Below, piece by piece: positions 1 through 9,765 of a DNA stretch of 64,000 nucleotides; positions within the stretch are counted from its first letter, which is position 1, and the number at the start of each line of letters is the position of its first letter. Location of the stretch: the NCBI RefSeq assembly GCF_017876405.1, contig NZ_JAGINW010000001.1, forward strand, positions 1,811,203 through 1,875,202, in the 5' to 3' direction. Origin of the DNA: Kibdelosporangium banguiense (GTDB taxonomy: Bacteria > Actinomycetota > Actinomycetes > Mycobacteriales > Pseudonocardiaceae). Below the pieces are notes generated by a model. It did no database searches. It was not told the DNA's origin and saw nothing but the letters and a program-made list of their open reading frames with translations. The position numbers were made by a program, and so were the translations under genes.

Positions 1-425
1 AACCCACGCGCGACCTCCACCGCGGCCCGGACCCGGTCAACCGCGAGTTCGAACTCGTAGATCGGCGCCTGCGGGTCCCCCGAGAAATCCTCGATGGAGG
101 CCCCGACCACACCTGCTTCCACGGCCAGCTCGATCGTCTTCGCGGCCTCGGCCGGGTCGTCGGCGAAACAGTTCTCAAGATCGGCGTTCACCGGCAGCGC
201 GGTCGCCTCGCACAACTCCCGACAGTTGTCCAGGATCTGCCGAGCGCTGGCTCCGGTGTTGCCGTTCTGGGCGGCAACGCCCAGGCTCGTGCTGGCCAGG
301 GCTTCGAACCCGAGGCTGGCGAGCAGGCGGGCCGTCCCGGTGTCCCAGGGGTTCGGGAGCAGGAAGGGCTCCGGCCGCTCGTGCAGTGCGCGGAACTGTG
401 CGGCCTTGGTCGCCTGGTCGATCAT
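1..425 (-). CDS. Isocitrate lyase/PEP mutase family protein, 3' part missing at window edge
   Basis: The reverse strand reads MIDQATKAAQFRALHE, then NPWDTGTARLLASLGFEALA and NADLENCF. This is the N-terminal half of the PEP mutase/isocitrate lyase superfamily, in which Asp/Glu residues after the third strand bind Mg2+. Members cleave or form C-C or C-P bonds of 2-keto or phosphono acids; the substrate here cannot be told. ATG at 425 has AGGA about 10 nt upstream. The gene runs off the left edge, so only about 141 residues are visible. It is divergent from a LysR gene that may control it. Confidence 0.8.
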   Translation of the reverse strand, partial: MIDQATKAAQFRALHERPEPFLLPNPWDTGTARLLASLGFEALASTSLGVAAQNGNTGASARQILDNCRELCEATALPVNADLENCFADDPAEAAKTIELAVEAGVVGASIEDFSGDPQAPIYEFELAVDRVRAAVEVARG

Positions 426-479
426 TGGAACGTTCCTCCCGAGTTGCCTGATCTCCACGGTGCCGCCCCGGCAATGATG

Positions 480-491
480 ATGCAAATGCAT
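480..491. promoter_or_regulatory. Candidate LysR operator between divergent genes
   Basis: ATGCA-aa-TGCAT is a perfect inverted repeat in the 100-bp gap between the PEP-mutase-like gene and the LysR gene. A second dyad, TGATCATCA, lies just downstream. LysR proteins usually bind such dyads between divergent promoters. The assignment is inferred from position only. Confidence 0.4.
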
Positions 492-525
492 AGTTCTGAA
501 AGTGATCATCAGCAATACTGATGTG

Positions 526-1437
526 ATGACGCTCGACGAGATCGAGACCTTTGTGTGCATCGCGGAGGTGGGCGGCTTCACCGAAGCCTCGCGACGCCTG
601 CACCGGTCCCAGCCCGCGGTCAGCCGCCGAATCCACGAGCTGGAACAGTCCCTCGACGCGGTGTTGTTCGAGCGCGCAGGCCGCCGGGTGACGCTCACCG
701 AAGCAGGCCGCGCCCTCCTCCCCTACGCGGAAGCCGCGTTGGCGGCCGTCCGCGACGGCGAGCGTGCTGTTCGGGATCGGACCGTCGGTGCGTTGACGTT
801 CCGTCTGGCCATTGTCGGCACGCTGGCTGATTCGCACATCGTGGACGCCCTACGCGCCTTCACCGCGCGCTTCGACGAAGTCACGGTCGACCTACGCACT
901 GCGACGAGCCGCGAGGTGAGCGCGTTGGTCCGCAGCGGCGAAGCCGACCTCGGCCTGCGCTATCACCCCGACACCGACCCCAAACTCGAGTCGATCCCGC
1001 TCGGCGACGAGAAGCTCTACGTCATCGTGCCGCCCGCGCACCGCATCACCGCCGCCGAGTTACCCGACCTGCTTCCGCTACGCGACGAGAAATGGCTCGG
1101 CTTCCCGGCCGAGCGCGGCAAGCAGGGATCGTTCCGCAATCTCCTCGAACGGCATCTGGCCGCCGCTGGTCTGCAGCACCCTCAGATCACCACAGTCGAC
1201 AGCCTCACCGCGCAGAAACGGCTGGTGGAAGCCGGTCTTGGTGTCGCGCTCATGCCGGTCAGCAGCGTGCGGGAAGAACTCCGGATCGGCAGCCTGCGCA
1301 TGATCGACGTGCCGAGCATGAACGCCCGAATCCCGGTTGTCGCCGTCCGCCGGATCGCCGGGCACCAAAGCCAGGCTGCGACGGCGTTTCTACAGGTCCT
1401 GGCCGACCACACGCCGGACCTGGTGGAGAAAGGCTAG
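526..1437 (+). CDS. LysR-family transcriptional regulator
   Basis: About 303 residues, the normal LysR length. The N-terminal winged helix contains FTEASRRLHRSQPAVSRRIHELEQ (given here as a region, residues about 18-41), followed by a periplasmic-binding-like effector domain. ATG 526 (MTLDEIETF) fits the family start; an in-frame GTG at 502 is possible. It is divergent from the PEP-mutase-like gene and probably regulates it. Its stop overlaps the convergent gene's stop by 4 bp. Confidence 0.85.
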   Translation: MTLDEIETFVCIAEVGGFTEASRRLHRSQPAVSRRIHELEQSLDAVLFERAGRRVTLTEAGRALLPYAEAALAAVRDGERAVRDRTVGALTFRLAIVGTLADSHIVDALRAFTARFDEVTVDLRTATSREVSALVRSGEADLGLRYHPDTDPKLESIPLGDEKLYVIVPPAHRITAAELPDLLPLRDEKWLGFPAERGKQGSFRNLLERHLAAAGLQHPQITTVDSLTAQKRLVEAGLGVALMPVSSVREELRIGSLRMIDVPSMNARIPVVAVRRIAGHQSQAATAFLQVLADHTPDLVEKG

Positions 1438-3047
1438 TCGTCCCGCCTGCGCCTGCGCCGGGGCGTTTCAGCGTTTCCATATGCCGCAAGCAGTTCGTTC
1501 ACCGACTTGCCCTCCGCGTGTGACCCCGAGGGCTCAGGCGGTGGAGGAGGCTTCGCGTGGGTTCCGGAGTTGCGGGCCTGCAGGGTCTCCTGCCACGAAG
1601 GCGCGTCGTCGGCACGGCGACGACGTCCTCCGGCGTCCTGCGCGGCAGCTGGTCCCGGCTCAGGGGCGCGACGACGGCCGCTGGCGGAGTCGTCCGCACG
1701 GCGGCGACCACCTGCGTCCGGACCGTCAGGCGGCTGGACGACACGACTGGACGGGTCCGGCTTACGAACTGGAGGCGGCGGGGGTGGCGGTGGCTCAGGC
1801 TTGCGCACAGGGGTTACGCGCACGGACGACTCAGCTGAACGGTTAGGCGGCGGCACAGGCGCAACGCCGCGCATCGACGGTTCGCGAACCGGTGGAGCAA
1901 CGGGGGCGCTGCGCATGGAGGCTTCGGCCGCACGGGCTGGGGGCTCGGGCGGGCGAGCAGGAATGGGCTCCGGAAGCGGCTGGATCTGCGTCGGGGCCTC
2001 GACGACCGGCTGTTTCGCCGGGAGCGGGGTCTGGCGGGTCTCGGCCTCGGTGGGACGCTGCATCGGCCTGCTGGGCTGGGGCTCGGGCTTCTTGGGCGGG
2101 CGCGGGGGCCTGCCTGGCTGCTGGCGCGCGGCCTGGGGCGGTTGCGCCGGGGCGTTGCGCTCCCAGGAGGGAGTCCAGCTCATGTCGATGCTTTCACCGA
2201 GCGAGTTCACCGACTCGCCGGCGACTGGCTGGCGGTACTCCTGACGGCGCGGGTCAGCCGCGGCACCGGGCTGGACGACCGGCTCCCACCAGCCGGAGCC
2301 GGGGTCCTCGTCGCGGACGCGGGGCTGAGCGAGCGGCTGGGAGACCTGGACCTGACGTTCGGACGGCGAGCGCGCTGGGCGCTGCGGTGCCGGACGCTGA
2401 GGCTGGGGGCGGGTCTCGCGCCGAGGCTGAGACTGCGGTGCGCTCCCGGGGACGCGGCCCATCATCTCGGTCTGCGGCTCGCCGGGGATGATCACCGGCT
2501 GACTCGGGGCCGCGGGCGACGGGTTCAGCCGCTTCATCATCTGGTTCTGCGGCGGCAGCTGGTGTGCCTCGTCGGCCATCGGCCGCATCCGCGTTGCCTG
2601 CGCCTGCAAGGCAAACCGCTCGACGAGCACCTCGCCACCCAGCAAAGTCTGCAAAGTCTCACGCAGCGCACCGAGTTCGGTACGCAGAGCGTCTATGTCC
2701 TGCCTGGACTGTTCCTCGGCCTTGCGCTTGGCCTCGGCTTCCAGTTCGAGCTCGTACTCCCGGCGGGCGGCGATCTCGCGCTCGAGTTCGAGCTCATAGA
2801 TCGCCTGCATACTCTTGGACTCGTCCTGCCGGTCGGCCACCTGACGGCGCAGCCGCGCGGCCAGGAACGCGCCGACCAGAGCCGCCCACAGAGCCGCGAC
2901 GATGCCCAGCTTCAGAAACCGCGAGTCGTCGCTGAAGACCAGGACAAGGGTGGCGCCGATGGCCAGTACCAGCGCGCCGCCCAGCAACAGACGTGCCGTG
3001 CTCGGCACCCTGCTGGCGTCGCGCGGCGACACGGCACGGCTGGACAT
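1434..3047 (-). CDS. Proline-rich membrane protein (DUF6779-type)
   Basis: About 537 residues. Two hydrophobic segments near the N-terminus (roughly residues 19-37 and 45-64) are followed by a charged coiled-coil stretch rich in Glu, Arg and Leu (about 70-130). The rest is a long Pro/Arg/Gln-rich, probably disordered tail ending in RRRRRRDD. This layout matches actinobacterial DUF6779 proteins found beside the folate operon. Function is unknown; a membrane-anchored cytoplasmic scaffold would fit. ATG 3047 is preferred over GTG 3056. Confidence 0.7.
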   Translation of the reverse strand: MSSRAVSPRDASRVPSTARLLLGGALVLAIGATLVLVFSDDSRFLKLGIVAALWAALVGAFLAARLRRQVADRQDESKSMQAIYELELEREIAARREYELELEAEAKRKAEEQSRQDIDALRTELGALRETLQTLLGGEVLVERFALQAQATRMRPMADEAHQLPPQNQMMKRLNPSPAAPSQPVIIPGEPQTEMMGRVPGSAPQSQPRRETRPQPQRPAPQRPARSPSERQVQVSQPLAQPRVRDEDPGSGWWEPVVQPGAAADPRRQEYRQPVAGESVNSLGESIDMSWTPSWERNAPAQPPQAARQQPGRPPRPPKKPEPQPSRPMQRPTEAETRQTPLPAKQPVVEAPTQIQPLPEPIPARPPEPPARAAEASMRSAPVAPPVREPSMRGVAPVPPPNRSAESSVRVTPVRKPEPPPPPPPPVRKPDPSSRVVQPPDGPDAGGRRRADDSASGRRRAPEPGPAAAQDAGGRRRRADDAPSWQETLQARNSGTHAKPPPPPEPSGSHAEGKSVNELLAAYGNAETPRRRRRRDD

Positions 3048-3126
3048 GACTAACACCGTACCTGTCAGTTATCGGTCCGAGACCTGCTCGTGTCGAAACC
3101 TGCGTTGAATCCGCGCTTTGCAGCGA

Positions 3127-3582
3127 TCAACGGTCGTCAGGCTTGTTTGGTTCATCCGGCGTGCGAAGACAGTGCTCCAGCCACAGTCCGGCGGCTATCA
3201 GCGCGGCCGAACACACGGCGCCGACCACCGAACTTGTCGTGTCGTTGGCCGCAGCGACCACCTCGGAACGTTTGGGCAGGACGTATACGAGCACGCCGAT
3301 CCAGGCGCCGAGCATGATCGCGCCGAGCATCGACGACGCCTTGGCCAACGCGACCGCACGCGCGGCGGTCAACGCCTGGACAGGCTTGCCGGGCTTGGTG
3401 CCCCGGATCCGCGACCGGAGTGAGAAGCCCAACACCACATCGATCACCGCGATGACCACCAGTGTGACACCGGCCAAAGTGGGCAACGGCGGCATCGAGC
3501 CGTAGGCCTGCTGCAGGATCAGGTACAACACGATCCCGCCGAGCAGCCCGCCGATCACCAAATCGCGCGGCCTGGTGAACCT
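3127..3582 (-). CDS. DUF3180 membrane protein
   Basis: 151 residues from GTG 3582 ([17 protein letters not shown]), which overlaps the folK stop as GTGA. The protein has four predicted membrane segments with a short basic loop (RSRIRGTKPGKP) between them. DUF3180 genes follow folK in many actinobacteria; the role is unknown. A longer upstream reading frame exists but lies inside folK and lacks family resemblance. Confidence 0.85.
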   Translation of the reverse strand, partial: RFTRPRDLVIGGLLGGIVLYLILQQAYGSMPPLPTLAGVTLVVIAVIDVVLGFSLRSRIRGTKPGKPVQALTAARAVALAKASSMLGAIMLGAWIGVLVYVLPKRSEVVAAANDTTSSVVGAVCSAALIAAGLWLEHCLRTPDEPNKPDDR

Positions 3583-4067
3583 CACACCGCCTCCAGCTTC
3601 AGGTCGTCCCGGCGTCGCACGCCTTCGTCGCCCAGCGCCGCCACAAGGTCCGCGACCCTGCCATGCCCGGGTAGTTCGGCGTCCGGCTGCACGTCCAGCC
3701 ACGGCACCAGCACAAAAGCCCGCTCGTGCGCACGCGGATGCGGCAGTTCAAGCCTGGGGTCGGCGCTGGTCACGCCGGCCACCGTAATGACGTCCACATC
3801 GAGCGATCGCGGGCCCCACCGGATTTCCCGGACCCGCCCGGCCGCGTTCTCCAGGGCGTGAGCCCGGTCGAGCCAGCCCCATTCGTCGATGTCGTCGTGC
3901 GAGACAACGAGAACCGCGTTCAGGAAATCGTCCTGATCGGTCACACCCCACGGCGCGGTCTGGTAAACCGGCGAAACCGCGAGCACCGGCAGTCCGTCCA
4001 CTGCGGACTGCAGATATCCGAGCCGGTCCCCGAGATTCGACCCGATCGACAAAACAGCTGTAGTCAT
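3582..4067 (-). CDS. folK: 6-hydroxymethyl-dihydropterin pyrophosphokinase
   Basis: 161 residues. It transfers pyrophosphate from ATP to 6-hydroxymethyl-7,8-dihydropterin, the step before FolP. Visible signatures are SIGSNLGDR at the N-terminus, [11 protein letters not shown], the HPPK signature [12 protein letters not shown], and [14 protein letters not shown]. It overlaps folB by 4 bp upstream and DUF3180 downstream, so it is translationally coupled in the folate operon. Confidence 0.95.
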   Translation of the reverse strand: MTTAVLSIGSNLGDRLGYLQSAVDGLPVLAVSPVYQTAPWGVTDQDDFLNAVLVVSHDDIDEWGWLDRAHALENAAGRVREIRWGPRSLDVDVITVAGVTSADPRLELPHPRAHERAFVLVPWLDVQPDAELPGHGRVADLVAALGDEGVRRRDDLKLEAV

Positions 4068-4426
4068 GCCCGGGTCCGGTGCACGGTCACGGAAACGTCG
4101 GCGAACATCAACGGAATCGGTGCCGACGGTTTGTGGACGGTGACTTCGACCGCGGTGACGCGGGCGTCGGTGAGCACGTCGTCGGCGATCTCACCGGCGA
4201 CTGTCTCGATCAGATCCCGTGGTGTCCCGCCGATGATTGCCGCGGCGCGTTCGGCCAGTTCGCCGTAGTGCAGCGTCTTGGTCAGCTCGTCGGTCCGGGC
4301 GGCTTCAGTCAGGTCGATCCACGCGGTGATATCGACCAGAAAATCCTGCCCGTCCCGTTTTTCCTGTTCAAAGACACCGTGAAAGCCACGAACCCGCAAT
4401 CCGGTGAGCGTAATCCGGTCGCTCAC
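4064..4426 (-). CDS. folB: Dihydroneopterin aldolase
   Basis: 120 residues from GTG 4426, which overlaps the folP stop. It cleaves 7,8-dihydroneopterin to hydroxymethyl-dihydropterin and glycolaldehyde. It begins [19 protein letters not shown] and carries the DFLVDI strand, the LHYGEL helix and the conserved catalytic Lys in [11 protein letters not shown]. The length is typical for the octameric family. Confidence 0.95.
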   Translation of the reverse strand: MSDRITLTGLRVRGFHGVFEQEKRDGQDFLVDITAWIDLTEAARTDELTKTLHYGELAERAAAIIGGTPRDLIETVAGEIADDVLTDARVTAVEVTVHKPSAPIPLMFADVSVTVHRTRA

Positions 4427-5259
4427 GCCCGCCCCCATTCAGCCACGACCCGTACAGCGTCCAAAGAGCGCTGCACATCGTGCACCCGGACACCCCAAAC
4501 GCCTTTCGCCGCGGCCATTGTGGAAATGGCCGCGGTCGCGTCTTCACGGCCCTCCGCCGGCCGTGGCGTGCCGTCCTCGGCGGCCAGCAGCCGCCCGATG
4601 AAACGTTTGCGCGACGCCCCGACCAGGACCGGGAAGCCCAGCCCGAGCAGGACGTCCAGGCCACGCAGCAGCGCCCAGTCGTGCTCGGCCTGCTTGGCGA
4701 AACCCAGACCCGGGTCGATCACGATCGCGCCGACGTCGACACCGGCCGCGACAGCCGCGTCGGCCCGCGCGATCAGCTCGGTCTTCACCTCGCTGACAAC
4801 GTCGTCGTAGACGGCCAGCGAGTTCATGTCCTTGCTGTGCCCGCGCCAGTGCATCAAGATCCACGGCACCCCGGCAGCCGCGACGACCCCGGCCATGTCC
4901 GGGTCCGCCAGCCCACCTGAAACGTCGTTGACGATCGTCGCCCCGGCCGCGAGAGCAGCCTCAGCGACACGGGCCCGCGTGGTGTCCACGCTGATCCGCA
5001 TGCCTGCGGCCGCCAGCTCCTTGATCACCGGCTCGATCCGGGCGATCTCGGCACTCGCTTCGACCCGTAGCGCTCCCGGCCGGGTCGACTCACCGCCGAC
5101 ATCGACCACATCCGCGCCGGCCGCCCACATCTCGTGGGCGTGCCGCACCGCATCGTCGACCGAGAAATACCGGCCACCATCAGAGAAAGAGTCAGGCGTC
5201 ACATTCAGGACACCCATCACCACGCAGCGGCCCGGATCCGGCAGCAGCCGGTGGGTCAT
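4423..5259 (-). CDS. folP: Dihydropteroate synthase
   Basis: 278 residues. It condenses the pterin pyrophosphate with p-aminobenzoate and is the sulfonamide target. Signatures are [16 protein letters not shown] near the N-terminus, [49 protein letters not shown] and [12 protein letters not shown] 5259 overlaps the folE stop (ATGA) and fits the family. An apparent longer frame upstream lies within folE and is not used. Confidence 0.96.
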   Translation of the reverse strand: MTHRLLPDPGRCVVMGVLNVTPDSFSDGGRYFSVDDAVRHAHEMWAAGADVVDVGGESTRPGALRVEASAEIARIEPVIKELAAAGMRISVDTTRARVAEAALAAGATIVNDVSGGLADPDMAGVVAAAGVPWILMHWRGHSKDMNSLAVYDDVVSEVKTELIARADAAVAAGVDVGAIVIDPGLGFAKQAEHDWALLRGLDVLLGLGFPVLVGASRKRFIGRLLAAEDGTPRPAEGREDATAAISTMAAAKGVWGVRVHDVQRSLDAVRVVAEWGRA

Positions 5260-5825
5260 CGCCGCGCCTTGATCAAGTCGAGCGCCTCCGCCCGCGAGGA
5301 CGCCGACGTCTTGAACTGCCCCCGCACAGCCGAAGTCGTCGTGCTGGCACCGGCTTTCCGGATGCCTCGCATCGACATGCACAGGTGCTCGGCCTCGATC
5401 ACGACGATCACGCCCCGCGGCTCCAGCGTCTGCATGAGAGCGTCCGCGACCTGGGAGGTCAGCCGCTCCTGAACCTGCGGCCGCTTGGCATAGGCATCGA
5501 CCAGACGAGCCAGTTTGGACAGCCCGGTGACCTTGCCGTGCTCGTTCGGGATGTAGCCCACGTGCGCGACGCCATGGAACGGCAGGATGTGGTGTTCACA
5601 GACCGAATACATCGGAATGTCGGTGACCAGCACGAGTTCCTCATGGGACTCGTCGAATGTCTTGGCCAGAACGGAATGCGGGTCCATGTAGAGACCGGCG
5701 AACATCTCGCGGTATGCCCTGGCCACGCGGGCCGGGGTGTCGGCGAGGCCGTCGCGGTCCGGGTCCTCGCCGCAGGCGAGCAGGAGTTCGCGTACCGCGG
5801 CCTCGGCCCGTTCCTGGTCGAACAC
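5256..5825 (-). CDS. folE: GTP cyclohydrolase I
   Basis: 189 residues. It converts GTP to dihydroneopterin triphosphate, the first step of folate synthesis. The zinc ligands appear in [12 protein letters not shown] and [34 protein letters not shown] and TSAVRGQF are family-typical. GTG 5825 is the start that gives family length. It is the first gene of the folE-P-B-K-DUF3180 operon and lies just below ftsH on the same strand. Confidence 0.96.
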   Translation of the reverse strand: MFDQERAEAAVRELLLACGEDPDRDGLADTPARVARAYREMFAGLYMDPHSVLAKTFDESHEELVLVTDIPMYSVCEHHILPFHGVAHVGYIPNEHGKVTGLSKLARLVDAYAKRPQVQERLTSQVADALMQTLEPRGVIVVIEAEHLCMSMRGIRKAGASTTTSAVRGQFKTSASSRAEALDLIKARR

Positions 5826-5831
5826 AGGCCT

Positions 5832-5870
5832 AACGGAGCGGACGCCACCGTTGGCGGCGTCCGCTCCGTT
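5832..5870 (-). terminator. Strong hairpin between ftsH and folE
   Basis: Perfect 15-bp arms (5832-5846 and 5856-5870; AACGGAGCGGACGCC paired with its complement) with a 9-nt loop. It lies between the ftsH stop and the folE start. No T-run follows, so it may be a factor-dependent terminator, or an attenuator or 5'-UTR element for folE. Confidence 0.6.
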
Positions 5871-5884
5871 CAGCGAGTTGATGC

Positions 5885-8047
5885 TCAGTTCTTACCGTCC
5901 CGCTCGTCCAGATCCGGCTGCGGCGAGGTCGCCGGCCGCCATCCGGGAGGCGCACCGTAGTTCGGCGGTCCGCCGGGCCTGCCCTCGTGCGGGGAGTAGG
6001 GCCCCGAACTCGGCAAACCGTTGGGCAGCGCGCCGTTGTTGGCGGCTTCCTTGGGCAGGTCCTTGGCTCCGCCCACGGCGCCGACCGGGGTCGGCTCGGG
6101 CTCTTCCTGGACCGGCGGCCACGGCTCGCCGCGCTCGATCGCCAGCTCGCCGCGGGTCTTGATCGGCGGCTTGTCCGACGGGACGCGGTCACCGAAGTCG
6201 TTGAACGCGGTGATCCTCGGCCGCTTCTCCACCCGGGAGAAGATCCGCTCGAGGTCCTTGCGCTGCAACGTCTCCTTGTCGAGCAGTTCGACCACGAGCT
6301 CGTCGAGCACGTCGCGGTAGGTGTTGAGCACCTCCCACGCCTCGGTGTGGGCGGCCTCGATGAGCGCCCGCACCTCCTCGTCGATGCCCTGCGCCACCTC
6401 GTGCGAGTAGTCCGGCGCCGAGCCCATGGTCCGGCCGAGGAACGGATCGCCGTGGTCCTGGCCGTACTTCACCGCGCCCAGCCGGGCACTCATGCCGTAC
6501 TCGGTGACCATCGCCTTGGCGATCTTGGTGGCCTGCTCGATGTCCGACGACGCCCCGGTCGTGGGCTCGTGGAAGACGAGCTCCTCGGCCGACCGTCCGC
6601 CCAGTGCGAAGACCAGGCGCGCGATCATCTCCGAACGGGTCATCAAGCCCTTGTCGTCCTCGGGGACGACCAGCGCGTGCCCACCCGTGCGGCCTCGCGG
6701 CAGGATCGTGAGCTTGTAGACCGGCTCCAGGTCCGGCATCGCCCACGCGGCCAGCGCGTGCCCGCCCTCGTGGTAGGCCGTGATCTTCTTCTCCTTCTCG
6801 GAGATGATCCGGCTCTTGCGGGCGGGACCGCCGATCACCCGGTCCACGGACTCCTCGAGCGCGTGGCTGTCGATCAGCGAGCCGTTCTGGCGCGCGGTCA
6901 GCAGCGCGGCCTCGTTGAGCACGTTGGCCAGGTCCGCGCCCGACATGCCGACCGTGCGCTTGGCCAGACCGTCGAGGTCGGCGTCCGGCGCCATCGGCTT
7001 GCCCTTGGCGTGCACCTGCAGGATCTTCTTGCGGCCGGTCAGATCCGGCGCGGAGACCGGGATCTGGCGGTCGAACCGGCCCGGGCGCAGCAGCGCCGGG
7101 TCGAGGATGTCCGGCCGGTTGGTCGCCGCGATCAGGATGATCCCGCCGCGGGCGTCGAAGCCGTCCATCTCGACCAGCAGCTGGTTGAGGGTCTGCTCGC
7201 GCTCGTCGTGGCCACCGCCGAGGCCGGCGCCACGCTGGCGGCCGACCGCGTCGATCTCGTCGACGAAGATGATGCAGGGCGCGTTCTGCTTGGCCTGTTC
7301 GAACAGGTCACGCACACGGGAGGCACCGACACCGACGAACATCTCGACGAAGTCGGAACCGGAGATCGTGTAGAACGGCACCCCCGCCTCACCGGCGACG
7401 GCCCTGGCGAGCAGCGTCTTACCGGTTCCCGGCGGCCCGTAGAGCAGCACGCCCTTCGGGATCTTCGCGCCGAGCGCCTGGTAGCGCCCCGGGTTCTGCA
7501 GGAAGTCCTTGATCTCGTAGAGCTCTTCAACGGCCTCGTCGGCCCCGGCCACGTCGGCGAAGGTGGTCTTGGGCATGTCCTTGGACAACTGCTTGGCCTT
7601 GGACTTGCCGAAGTTCATCACCCGGTTCCCGCCGCCCTGGACGTTGTTCATCATCCACAGCAGCAACAGGCCGAGCAGCACGAGCGGGATCGCGAACAAC
7701 AGGATCTGCGACAGGAACGAGTCCTGTGTGACCTTTGTCTCGAAGTCCACGTTGTTCGTGCGGAGCACGTTGAACACGTCGTCGCCGGCCTGGGCCGGGA
7801 ACGACGTGAAGATCTGTTTCTGGTTGTCCGCCTTCGACGGGTCCTTGAGGGTCAGCTTGAGCTGCTGCTCCTTGTCCTCCAGCGTCGCCTTCTCGACATT
7901 GCCGCTGGTGACCTGGGTGATCGCCTTGGTCGTGGAGACCTGGGCGTACCCGCGGGTGTCGTCGAAGATCGTGCTGAACGCGAGGTACAGCAGGACCACT
8001 GCCAGGATCCATAGCAGCGGATTACGGAGCAGTCGCTTGCGGTCCAT
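5885..8047 (-). CDS. ftsH: ATP-dependent zinc metalloprotease FtsH
   Basis: 720 residues. It is a membrane-bound hexameric AAA+ protease for membrane and short-lived proteins. Transmembrane segments lie at about 11-27 and 113-133. Walker A GPPGTGKT is at 204-211, Walker B FVDEID near 261-266, and the second region of homology [20 protein letters not shown] near 308-327. The zinc site HEGGH is at 426-430, with the downstream Asp ligand in SSDIEQATK near 502. The last 75 or so residues are a Pro/Gly-rich cytoplasmic tail, common in actinobacteria. Confidence 0.97.
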   Translation of the reverse strand: MDRKRLLRNPLLWILAVVLLYLAFSTIFDDTRGYAQVSTTKAITQVTSGNVEKATLEDKEQQLKLTLKDPSKADNQKQIFTSFPAQAGDDVFNVLRTNNVDFETKVTQDSFLSQILLFAIPLVLLGLLLLWMMNNVQGGGNRVMNFGKSKAKQLSKDMPKTTFADVAGADEAVEELYEIKDFLQNPGRYQALGAKIPKGVLLYGPPGTGKTLLARAVAGEAGVPFYTISGSDFVEMFVGVGASRVRDLFEQAKQNAPCIIFVDEIDAVGRQRGAGLGGGHDEREQTLNQLLVEMDGFDARGGIILIAATNRPDILDPALLRPGRFDRQIPVSAPDLTGRKKILQVHAKGKPMAPDADLDGLAKRTVGMSGADLANVLNEAALLTARQNGSLIDSHALEESVDRVIGGPARKSRIISEKEKKITAYHEGGHALAAWAMPDLEPVYKLTILPRGRTGGHALVVPEDDKGLMTRSEMIARLVFALGGRSAEELVFHEPTTGASSDIEQATKIAKAMVTEYGMSARLGAVKYGQDHGDPFLGRTMGSAPDYSHEVAQGIDEEVRALIEAAHTEAWEVLNTYRDVLDELVVELLDKETLQRKDLERIFSRVEKRPRITAFNDFGDRVPSDKPPIKTRGELAIERGEPWPPVQEEPEPTPVGAVGGAKDLPKEAANNGALPNGLPSSGPYSPHEGRPGGPPNYGAPPGWRPATSPQPDLDERDGKN

Positions 8048-8093
8048 TCACTTACGGCCGCCGGGCGGCCTCGACCCTCCCTGACTTGCATTT

Positions 8094-8116
8094 CGGGTAG
8101 TGAGCCCCACTACCCG
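8094..8116. promoter_or_regulatory. Perfect inverted repeat upstream of ftsH
   Basis: CGGGTAGTG and CACTACCCG (9 bp each) flank a 5-nt spacer, about 45 bp upstream of the ftsH start codon. There is no T-run, and it sits in the 216-bp leader between hpt and ftsH. It looks like an operator or 5'-UTR hairpin; the binding factor is unknown. Confidence 0.5.
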
Positions 8117-8263
8117 GCCGGCGGGGCAATCCGGTCCATCCAGCGTACCGCCCACATCCAGCGCTTGACGCGCCAAGTAACTGAGGGTAGCGCGCCACCG
8201 CCGGACACTGCTGAATAAACGGGCGGATCGGCCACTCGGTTCCCAGCAGGCCTGAGGGCTTCC

Positions 8264-8818
8264 TCAGGATGAGTACACCGCCGGGTCGAGTGTGCCGATG
8301 TAGGGCAGGTCGCGGTAGCGCTCGGCGTAGTCCAGGCCGTAGCCGACGACGAACTCGTTGGGGATCTCGAAGCCGACGTACTCGACCGGCACGTCCACCT
8401 TGACCGCGTCCGGCTTGCGCAGCAGCGTGCAGACCCGCAGCGTGGCGGGCCCGCGCGAGGCAAGGTTCTTCAGCAGCCAGGACAGCGTCAGGCCGGAGTC
8501 GATGATGTCCTCGACGATCAGCACATCCCGGCCGGCGATGTCGCGGTCGAGGTCCTTGAGGATGCGCACCACACCGGAGCTCGAGGTGGCCGAGCCGTAG
8601 GAGCTGACCGCCATGAATTCCAGCTGGACCGGCACCGGCAGGGCCCGCGCCAGGTCGGTCATGAACATCACCGCGCCCTTGAGCACGCCGACGAGGACCA
8701 GGTCCGACCGCGTGCCGCCGGCCGGGTAGTCCTCGGCGACCTGCTTGGCGAGCTCGGCGATCTTCTCGTTGATCTCTTGCTCGGTGATCAGCACGGAGGC
8801 GATGTCGCCGTCGTACAC
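8264..8818 (-). CDS. hpt: Hypoxanthine phosphoribosyltransferase
   Basis: 184 residues from GTG 8818, which has a GAGGGGAAGG ribosome site. It salvages hypoxanthine or guanine with PRPP. The PRPP-binding loop is [14 protein letters not shown], and the C-terminal [22 protein letters not shown] is typical. The order tilS-hpt-ftsH is conserved across many bacteria. An upstream in-frame extension overlaps tilS and is not used. Confidence 0.95.
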   Translation of the reverse strand: MYDGDIASVLITEQEINEKIAELAKQVAEDYPAGGTRSDLVLVGVLKGAVMFMTDLARALPVPVQLEFMAVSSYGSATSSSGVVRILKDLDRDIAGRDVLIVEDIIDSGLTLSWLLKNLASRGPATLRVCTLLRKPDAVKVDVPVEYVGFEIPNEFVVGYGLDYAERYRDLPYIGTLDPAVYSS

Positions 8819-8829
8819 GCCTTCCCCTC

Positions 8830-9765
8830 TCAGGAAGTTATCTGGCCAGGCGGTTGCACGCAGAGCCTGCCATGCCGGCGGCGGGCCACAAAGCCGCCCG
8901 GCAACCAGACGCCGCCCTGACCACGCCATTCACCCACCAGGGCGTCCACCGAACGAAGATGGCCGTCGGTGAGTTCGGGCACTCCGGCGTCCCTGAGCCA
9001 CGTACGCAGCACACGGCGGCGGATCGCGGGCGGATGCTCCAGCAGATCCGTGACCTGCAGTTCAGCGCCGGTCCGGGGGACGGCGGCGGCGATCTTGTCG
9101 AGGGCGTCGAGATCCTCACGCAACTGGCCGGCGGTCCGTGCCAGGGCACCGGCGACACCGCCTTGCAGAATCTCCTCCATAAGGGGGATGAGTTCATGCC
9201 TCAGACGCACACGCGTGAACCTCGGATCGGCATTGTGCGGGTCCTGCCACGGCGTGAGACCAAGCTCCTGGCAGGCCGCGACGGTCACGGTCCGGCGGAT
9301 CTTCAGCAGCGGCCGTCCCCACGGCGGATCAAGCGGGCGCATACCCGCGATGGACCGCGGCCCAGACCCTCGGCCGAGCCCGAGCAGTACGGTTTCGGCC
9401 TGGTCATCAAGGGTGTGCCCGAGCAGGATCAGACCATCGTGGGCCGCCCGCAGAGCCGCATATCTGGCCCGGCGCGCGGCAGCCTCCATGCCGCCCGCAC
9501 CAGTGACGTCGACTGTGAGAATTCTCGAGTCGACCTTGAGTTCGTGCAGCTGCGCGGCGGCCTGCCCGGCGACCTCGGCTGAGCCCTCCTGCAGGCCGTG
9601 ATCCACGATCAGAACTATGACCTCGGTCAACGTCGCCGCGGCGGCAGCCAGGGCGAGCGAGTCGGCACCGCCGGAGACCGCGACCGCGATCCGGCGTTCA
9701 TCTGTCGTGGCAAGCAGATCTTTGACAGCCTTGCGGATGGTCAGGGTCGCACTCGACGCAGCCAT
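8830..9765 (-). CDS. tilS: tRNA(Ile)-lysidine synthase
   Basis: 311 residues. It converts C34 of the CAU-anticodon tRNA-Ile to lysidine, using ATP. The PP-loop [11 protein letters not shown] lies near the N-terminus, with VDHGLQ, ARYAAL and [21 protein letters not shown] following. ATG 9765 overlaps the upstream metalloprotease gene by 25 bp. The C-terminal tRNA-binding region is short, as in other actinobacteria. Confidence 0.93.
   Translation of the reverse strand: MAASSATLTIRKAVKDLLATTDERRIAVAVSGGADSLALAAAAATLTEVIVLIVDHGLQEGSAEVAGQAAAQLHELKVDSRILTVDVTGAGGMEAAARRARYAALRAAHDGLILLGHTLDDQAETVLLGLGRGSGPRSIAGMRPLDPPWGRPLLKIRRTVTVAACQELGLTPWQDPHNADPRFTRVRLRHELIPLMEEILQGGVAGALARTAGQLREDLDALDKIAAAVPRTGAELQVTDLLEHPPAIRRRVLRTWLRDAGVPELTDGHLRSVDALVGEWRGQGGVWLPGGFVARRRHGRLCVQPPGQITS

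Noticed and set aside
5987-8014. A 675-codon + strand open frame opposite ftsH, rich in Arg, Val, Leu and His
   Set aside because: It is the antisense shadow of ftsH in high-GC DNA; FtsH has complete motifs and the shadow has none.
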